The position numbers and the translations under genes are program-made. 58,220 bases of DNA from an uncultured Prevotella sp. (GTDB lineage Bacteria > Bacteroidota > Bacteroidia > Bacteroidales > Bacteroidaceae), in the NCBI GenBank assembly GCA_900548585.1, contig URLI01000008.1, forward strand, positions 1 through 58,220, given 5' to 3'. The notes beneath the pieces are model-generated. The model saw only the letters and a list, made by a program, of their open reading frames with translations, made no database searches and had not been told where the DNA came from. Positions 28,701 to 37,700 of this stretch are shown piece by piece (position 1 is the first letter of the stretch; the number at the start of each line of letters is the position of its first letter).

Positions 28701-31700
28701 TGCCTGTGGTCTCGTCTATCTCAACGGCATGAATGTTGCTGCGCTCACTCATGTCAGCAGGCATCAAACCTATGATGTTACCGATACCGGCACTGCCCTC
28801 AAGCACACTGCCACCACGGAAGCCCATTGCACGCGCCACGTCCCACATCGCATCAATAACTGGTGCTGGTGTGTAGTACGCACTGTTGCGGCTCATGTTG
28901 GCTGCTTCGTATGCTTCGGGGGAAAGCAACCCGCGCAGACGTGCGTTGATGGGGTTCGCTGGCTGATAGTCGTCGCGAAGACGTGGGTTATAGTCTCTGT
29001 CGCCTCTGCCTGCCTTTTCTCTGAAAGCCTCTCCAAGACCTCCCCAGCCACTGAACTTGCGAAGAACAGCCATATCTCCGGGAGTGGCTGGCTGGCCACT
29101 CTCGGTAAGACGCTGCATCGTCTCGATGGCCTTGATATTGGCCTCGATACGTGCGCTGGTACTCTTGGGCGCGTAGTCTGTCCCGCGCTCTGAATGGTTG
29201 TTATGGGTGTTCCGGCGTTCGCTCTCTTTAATGGGAGCAAACTCTTTCTTGGCAGGTCTTAGAGGCTGCTTGCCATCAGATGGTTCAGATACTCGCGGGC
29301 TTCCTGCGGTGTCAGACATAGTATTGCCTCCACTACGTCCAGCCACTCGGCTTGCGTCAGCTCGCTCATCTTCATGTTGTTGGCTCGCTCCCAACGGTTC
29401 ATTCTGTCCTCGTTGGTGTCCTCCTTCTCGCTCGGAAGTGCCGGGGCGAGGTTGTAAGTGTACTTCTTGCTCATCACTCGTTGGTCTTGTTGTATCTTCA
29501 CTGAGCAAACCGCTGAAAAGGTCAGCCATGGTCTGCCCCTGCGAAGTTACGGCTTTTTTCCTTGATTTCTTCTCTTTCGGCTGACTTTCTTTCGTCTTGG
29601 CTTCATTTTCTGCCTCATGGTGGCCAAGCACGGCCAGTTGGTCGTTAACTTTATCTGTGGCATCGTCAATGTCCTTTGCAAGGTCATTTACTTCCCGCTC
29701 ACTTCTTGCAGACGCGAGTTTACTTTCTGTTTCGCTTGCAACAGCCTCTGCTTCGTCTCTAATAGTTGCTGTATTTGCTGCGACTTCTTGCTCTGCTTCT
29801 TTTCGTTGCTCATTGCGTTGTGATTTTAGTTGTTCTCTTGCCTGTTCCGCTTGTTTCCCTGCCTCCTGCTCGCGTGTGATGTGTTCGGCAGTGGCAATAA
29901 TATCTTTCGCTCCCTCCTTGTCAAAGTTCATCACGTCAAAGGCGCGTACCTCCCCGTATGGGGTAAGGTCTTTTTCGTAGTCTGCCATTTCGGGCAGGTC
30001 GCGCGCTCCGTTGTAGAATGACTTGAGGTAAGGACGCACGTCCTCACCCAGCGCATCAATCATCTGACGGGCAAACTCTCCGAACTTACGTGCGCCGTGC
30101 TTCAGCATGAGGTAACTCATTTCTACCCCGATGGCAAAGGCTTCGGGGTCTATACCCATGTTGAGCTGCCCATTGAGCTTCTTGTGAAGACGCTTACGCA
30201 GTTCCTCAAAGCGTTCTGCATCGGCATCGTCAACCCACTTGCTCCCGGATTTCTTCTCCTCATGCTTGGGTTCTTCGTTTGCAGTCTCGTTTGCTTCTGT
30301 TTGCGGCTCGTCCTTTACTTTCCCGGCATGGCCGCTCAACCTGGCTTCGCCTGCGTCCTGCACGGCTGCATGGTCGTTCACCGCTGACAAGTCTTCAACC
30401 GACATGGGCTGCGCGTCCTGCACGGCTTCATCGTTGGTCAACGCCTCTGACAGTTCCCTCGCCGCCTCTTCGCTGCGTACCATGAAGCCACCTCGCTTAG
30501 CGTCCCACCAGCCACGGCTGGAGCGCGAGCCGGGCAACGGTTCTCTCACCAACTCCTTGCCGGCCCTGACCTGCTCCTTGGTTAACTCCCCACTGAACCT
30601 CACAAGGTGCATCGGCGTGGTCTTGCCTTTCTTGTTGGTGTATTCGGCCGGCTCAATGGTGTAAGCCTGTGCGCTTTCCTGCGGCTCTGCGACTACTTTC
30701 TCCCCCAACAGTGTGTCGCCAAGTGGCTTCACGCCACTGTACTCTGCAAAAGGCTTTGTCTTGCGGTGTGAACTCTCAATCCACTTCTTGAACTCCTCTT
30801 TGCTTACAGGAGTGATAGCACCAAGTCCCTGCCAACCTTCTTCATAATTGGAAAGGTACGCTTTGCGTGCGCTCTCGATGTCGGGAAAGCCATACATCAC
30901 CTTGTGTTCGTCGAAGCTGCCGTCCTTGTTCACTTGGTCAACGACAAATACATCACCACTCGTCGGGTCGTCAGACAGGAACACGTCGATGTGGTCGCCG
31001 TCCACGCCCTCCGTGCCGCGAATGTAGCCATAGGTGTTCTGCATTTCCTGCTCCCACTCGTTGCCATCTGCATCAGTACCACGACGCACACTGCCTTTCG
31101 GGTTCTCTATGCTGATGTCGTAACCGTCAAACTTCAAATGCCCTTTCCTGTAGTTCCCGGCCTCCTTCTGCGCATCCGTGGGGCTTGTGTTCACATCTGC
31201 CGATGCGGATTCCATCTTCGAAGAAAACGGCTCAACTCCATTGTTTTCAACACTTTTTCCTGCTTTTCCTTGCCCGGTTGCAGAATTTTCACTAACTTTG
31301 CCCTCAGAAGTTCCCGGTTCAACTCGGGAAGTTGTCACAGAAGCAGTCGCCGGGGATTGCTCGGTCTGTGCGCCACCGTCAAATCGGTATAGCAACTTCC
31401 CATCTTTTAATGCCTCCCTTAATCGTTTAACTCTATCGAAGTGATTACTTACATTCACTTCCATTCCGTCTTTCTTGACAGTGACCGACTTGAAGAAATA
31501 ACGCTTTCGTCCATCAATGCCTATGAACGATTTTACATACAGGTGAGACGCAGGACGCTCTGTCTCTCCCTCGGTTGCCATACTGGCTTCCTCTATAACA
31601 AAATCGGGGTCGGTTAATGTCGGCTTTATCATTCCGGCTTCTTTCTCACGTCCTTTATCTATCATCTTGGAGAATTGGTTTTCACCAAGTTTGATTTCTC

Positions 31701-34700
31701 CCAATGGTGTAATAAGCACTCCATTCCCAAACTCATTGACCCAGTTCTCATGTGTCAGCTCCATTTCGGGTATGGGGATAGCACGATCTGCTGACAACAA
31801 AATAAGGTCATCTGCCTCATCTTCGCTCAACCCTTTGTCTTGGTCAGCATCTCTTCCGCTGTCGGCCAGTCGCTGTTCTGCCTCGCCCTCTCCGCCGACT
31901 GCCGCTTTCCGCGCATCCGTCGGCTCATTTTCAGCAACTTCTTCCGTTTTCTCTTGTTCAGTTGCAGAAATTTCACTACCTTTGTCCGCAGAAGATAGTT
32001 CGTCCGTAGGGTCGGAAAGGGCACCGACCTCTTCCTTAATGGAAGGCAGTATGAGGAGTTGCCCGTCCTCACGGTCGGCCTGTCTTCTTAATTTTTCCAA
32101 TCCACGGGCATCAAGATAATGCCAATGCACTATTTCCACATTGTTATTATTCTGATTAACCTCCAGCAAGACTAATTTGTTTTTCCCTGCTTCATCTGTA
32201 ATATTAATGACTACCCAGTTATATGGTTTGGTGTTTTTTTGATTCTGTCCGTACAAGTCTGCGTTATAGAGTGCAGAACGAAGTATGTCACGGCTTTGCT
32301 CTGGAGTTAAATCGGAATGTGATATGCCATTCCTCTCAAAAATGTTCTTCTTGATGATAACAGGCTTCTCACCTGCACCGATGGCATCCCTGACATTATT
32401 AGGAATGTCAGGCAATGCTATTGTCCGTGTAGGTTCTTCAAAGTCTGCATCTGTAATATCGTCAATAGATGCAACTTCTTCAATATATAACGTTCCGTCG
32501 CTGTTGAGAGGATTGCCTTGGCGGTCAACGCCACCTCCTTTGTCTTGCGCCTTTGTTTTGGCTGCATTTGTCCCAATCCCGGCATTATCGGGATTGGTGA
32601 CATCGCGCAGGCCGGCAGTTTTCAATTGCCCGGATGGAGCAATCTGCGGTGTATTTACTTCCTCGCTGTTGCTGCCAGTTCCTCCTCCACCGTCGGCAGG
32701 TTCTTCTCCTGGCGCAGCTCGTTCTCCTGTCTCAGCATTTCCGTTGCTTCCTTGCTGCCCTCCTTGGATTGCTGGACTATCGCCAGCCAAAACATTACTT
32801 CTCCGTTGTCCATTGTATTCTATGTTTAATGTTTCCCTGATTGCCTGCGCAAGCGTGCGTGGCGTGTTGTCCGGCTGTTCGAACAGGCTTGTTTCCTGTG
32901 TACCTTGAATAAGGTCATATAGTTTGTTGAACGTACCCTGTATGGTCGTTTGGTTCGCACCCTTGTATAGGGTTGCCAGCAACAGTGCAAAGTTACTGAA
33001 ATTTTCTGAAGGTAAGTAACTTTCGCCCGTGGCATCATCAAACTGATATGAACGCTTCCACATCTCTGCTGCCTCTCGCGCGTCCTTGAAATTGGTCGCT
33101 TTCTTAAAGGCCTCATCCTGAGACATGGCATTAAACGCACGGATGGAGTTCTGTATCTCCACAACCATACGCTCCGCAATCGGACTGTCATAGTCGCGGT
33201 ATGCGGTTGCCAGAATAGCCTTTTGGGCCTTAACCGGCATGGCATTGAACATTTCTTCAAGCCGGGTGCCGCCGTCCCTGAAGACACTCTGATACATAAT
33301 GCTGCGCAAATCGTTCTTGGCTTCGCCGCTGACGTTGCCCCTGCCGTCAAAGGCACTCTTGTATTGGGTCGGGGTGATATATCCTTTTTGGCTCATCCAC
33401 TTCAACACATCCGTGCCATTGTCGTCCAGCAACTGGGCAAATGTCGCTTCTTCATCTGCCGACTTCAGCAAGAGGTTGGCAAACGTGCGCATGTCGTTAC
33501 CCATCTTCTGAACGGCATTCTTCGCCTTGATGCGCTCTGTGCCGCCACTCTCGGTGTCTTGTGCCACGAATTGCCCAAGTGTAATGGCTTCGGCATCCTC
33601 CACGTCGAGCATATTCACCAGTACAGGGCTTTGCATAGCCTCAATGTCTTCCGCCCGTAGCCCGAAGTCGGCTGCATGTCCTATGAGATACTGCTTGTAC
33701 CTGGCGGCTTCTTCGGGATAACTCTGCCACATCTGGCGCAAAGCATCACTGCGGTTGTTGCCCTGTATTACTTCTCCGCGTGCATTTATGGTCGGCGCGC
33801 CGGTATATGCGGTAACAGACGATGTGATTTCCTCGGGGCGTATGTTGCCGGCAATCTTGCTTGAAGCATACCTGCTTGCATCATCAATACGCTCTTTGGG
33901 CTGTGCCTCATCAATGAAGTGGAGTGGATTACGCTGCCCGCCTGCATGGCTTGGCTGCAACTGCCTGGCATCAATTACCGCAACATTGCCCTGTGGTATG
34001 ACATCGTTACTGAATTTCACGCTGACCGCCTTGCCCTGCAATGCCTGTAACGGTTCTTGCCTGTCAACCTTATAGCCATTCACGCGGCGGTAGCCGCGTG
34101 CGCGAGCGTCCTGCGGTGTGTCATCAACCATGTCGGGCACACCGTTTATGGCTTCGCGCTCCTTGCGCTCTGCTTCCTCGCGCAGTCTTTCTTCCTCGGC
34201 TCTGCGCCGCTTCGCTTCTTCCATACGACGTGCATGCTTTTCTGAAATGCGTGCCTGTTCCGCGCTGTCTGTCTTGAACTGCTCATGCCGCACGGCTTTC
34301 CAGTAGTCATGCTGACGCTGCAAATCGTCCATCTTACCCTGCCAGTCGGCGGTCTTCTCCTCAAACTCGTCAAGGTCAGTACCCATCTTGGGGCGCTTCT
34401 TGCGAAGTTTCGCCAGTTCGCTCTCTGCTGACTTGCGGTTGTTCTCCACAAAGGCATCGGCATTCTCACGGCTCAGTCCACGTTCATTGTACAGATAGGC
34501 GTGTGCCCTCTGGGGTGTCGTCTTGCTCCAGTCGGGCTTCATCCTGCCCTTTACATCAATCATCGGCATGGGTTCTGCACCGGCTTGCTCATCTGCGGCT
34601 GCCGATTGCCCGCTCATTGCATCGCGCAAACCATCACCAACATTGCTGACACCATCAAGGACAGCCCTTTCTTCGTCAATCTGAGGTACAGACAACATGC

Positions 34701-37700
34701 CGTCAAGCTGTTCACGGCTGAACATGTTGACTTTTCTTCCGTTGATAGGCTGGTCGGACTCAACTTCAATCAGGCCATCTTCGTTTTCCTCGCTGGTAAC
34801 AATGGCCCTCACGTCTTCGCTTCCTGCTTGCAATGTGATTTCTTCATTGAGATTGTATTGTGGTTGCCGGGAGTTATGAACCTCTGCCTGCGTCTGCTGT
34901 CCCTGCCGCGAAATGAGGTTGGTCACACGGCTGCGGTTCCGTGCGTCTGCCATGGCTTGCAGCTCCTGCTTGCTCATGCTGACTGGCATCTGTTGGTTTC
35001 CGTCAAGCGCGACGGCCACCATGCCATCGCCAAGGTCTTGCATGATGGCGTATGTATGCTGCCCGCCTGCCTCATCCGGGAACTGATAGGTGTCACCGAT
35101 GGCAAAGGCAAGTGTGCCGTCTGTCTTGTCGGCTGCCTCGCGTGCCTTGCGCTCGCGTATCTGCTGGCGTGTCTCTTCCTTGAGCTGTTCCGCATCAATC
35201 ACATCGCCAAGGGAAAGCAGGCCTCCCGGGGACATGAACTGAAGCTTGCCGGTCTCCGCGTCACGAACGATGATGGTCTCGTCGCTGTTCCCGGTGTCAA
35301 TCATGCTGCCGTCGTCCATCATCCGCACATTACCACTGACGACAAACACCTGCTTGTCGTGCCCGTCCGCATCCTGCTCTTTCAGCGTCGCCGGGTGTAT
35401 CATGCCGTCACCGCCTTGTTCCTCCCTGGCCACACGGCTGTCCACCATCGCGTCGCTTTGTGCAATCTCACTGTCAATATCATCGCGAACACGCTGTATC
35501 AGCCCGTCGTAGGCGCTCTTGGCGTTCACATAGTCCACGGCCATCTGTTTCTGACCGTCGCTGAGGCTCGCAAAACCGCGGATGGTGCGGAGCGTGTCAA
35601 CAGGGCTGGCTTCCAAGTCGCGCATCACATCCTCGCCAAGGAACTCTCCGACGCTCTCCGAAAGAACCTCCATGCGGTTCTTCACATCCTGCATGTCAGT
35701 GTCTTCCGTTGCGTTGTAGCCCTCACCATACGCATTGTTTGCCGCTTCGGCATCAGGGTCTTTTTCTTCCCCGGCATTGTTTGCCGCAGCGAGATTGCAA
35801 CCACGCATCTTGGTAAGGTTGCGTGCATAGTCAAGCACGGCGTTCTTCTGCTCATGGTTAAGGTTGGGGTCGAGCACCATCTGCGTAAGAACGTCCGCCA
35901 TTCCGCCGTTGGGCGTTCCGTCAATCTGCTCTTGCATCTCGTTCCACCTGTCTCCGATGAAAGATGCGGCGGATGCGCCACTCTTGTTTGCCTGGTGCTT
36001 GTAACGGTAGTACTGGGCGGTTGAGCCAGCCTGCGCAACGGCAGGGGCAGAGCCAAGAAGTGCGCCCATGGTGGCACAGCCAAGCCAAATGTCGATGTGG
36101 GTCCTGGGGTCTTGCACCTGTTCCAGGGCTTCCGAGCCGTGGCCCGTAAGGGCATCAAACAGGAGGCCTTCATATTCTTCGATACCCTCACCGGGAAGGC
36201 CATTCCAGCCGCCGGCCTTCAGCAATTTGCTGTAACGACGGTACCATTCCTTGTTCCCTATGCTCGTCAGGGCGTTGCTTACACGGCTTAGCCCTATCTT
36301 CTCCAGCCCTTTCCTGACATACTTGCCAACACCCGGGATGAACTCACCGAACATCTCACTCTGGTTCTCACCAATCATGTCCCGCTCGGCCTCGGCGATG
36401 GCTTCCAGCATTCCTTTCTGTCCCTCAATGTTATAGCCGCCGTTCTCATTCACACCAACATGTCCGGCCATGAGCCTGCCCGCCTCGCCGGCCGTGCGGT
36501 TGATACCTGTGGTGTTGGTAATCATCGCACCTGCGGCCGTCGTACCCAGTGCGACACCGGTAGCCTTGAGCAGCCCTTTCCCAATAGCGGCTTTCAGGCC
36601 TGTCTCGACACCTTTCCTGGCAAGCAATTTCATACCGCCTTTCACAACACCTTTGTAGATGCCTTTCGTCAAGGCGCCAGCGCCTCCGCCCGTCAGCAGA
36701 ATATCTTTCATGAAGTCAAGCGAGGTTCCTGTCGTGGTTGCCGCACGCGCCCATGCACCGTAGTCATTGCCGTACATGCCCTGCACCATTTCGTCAGTGG
36801 CGAAGTTGCTAAGCACAGCCTCTGCCGACTCTTCATCTTTGGTAAGTTGTTCGCCTGTCTGACGTTTCCTGTTGATGGCATCCACATGACGCTGCGCTTC
36901 CATGACGCTTAGCGCATCATTGGCATCGCTCTGCCCGTCGCTGAAAGTATAACCATTGGTGAGGGTATCGCCGAGAGTGTGCCAGAAATCGTTCATCAGC
37001 CCATCCCTCTTGTCTCTCAGCGTCTTTATTGTCTGATGGTTCTTGCGCGCCGCGGCTTCCAGCTGACGGTAGCGGGGGTCCAGGCGGTAGTCACGCATGC
37101 CGTTGTCGCTGACAAGACCACCGGGCATCCCATGGCTTTCATCGGCAAGGTCCCTGATGAGCCCGGCAACGGGATGCCCCGTCTTTCTGGCGTCGATTTC
37201 CTCCATGCGCTTACGCATGAGGCCGGCAAGACGCTCCTTTTCCGCCTCCGCCGCTTTCAACTGGCTCTCCACAGGATGCAGCCGCCGTTCCTTTTCCTCG
37301 TCAATGCGGCGCTGCTCCATATCGGCGGAAAACCTGCTGGTGTGTTTGTTGCCTGCCTGTGTAAGGTAGGTTTGCTCTATCTTGCCGGTCTTAGGATTGT
37401 ACTCGATGTCACCGGCGACAACATTATTGCTGCTGAATACCGTGGGCCTGTCCTTCTTGCCAACACCAAGCCCGAATGCGGGCACACCTCCACCAAACAT
37501 GCGCTGCTTGACGTAGGCAGAAATGTTTTTACTGCGCTCCATGGTCTGTGCGACGCTGTTGCGCATTCTCGCGACGGAGGCGTTGAAGTATGCTATTTGG
37601 GCAGGTGACATCTTCCTCGCTTTACTGCGCTGCTGCCGCCCCGCTTTGCTGCGTTGCTGCCGCCGCTGTGGTTGCTGTTGCCGCTGCGTTGTTGGAACAG

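Noticed and set aside
34501..36024. 507-codon plus-strand open frame inside the giant gene
   Set aside because: Shadow of the giant frame; no start context, no motifs, and similar long antisense frames occur all along the GC-rich phage genes (for example 6201-7751 opposite the fibre).
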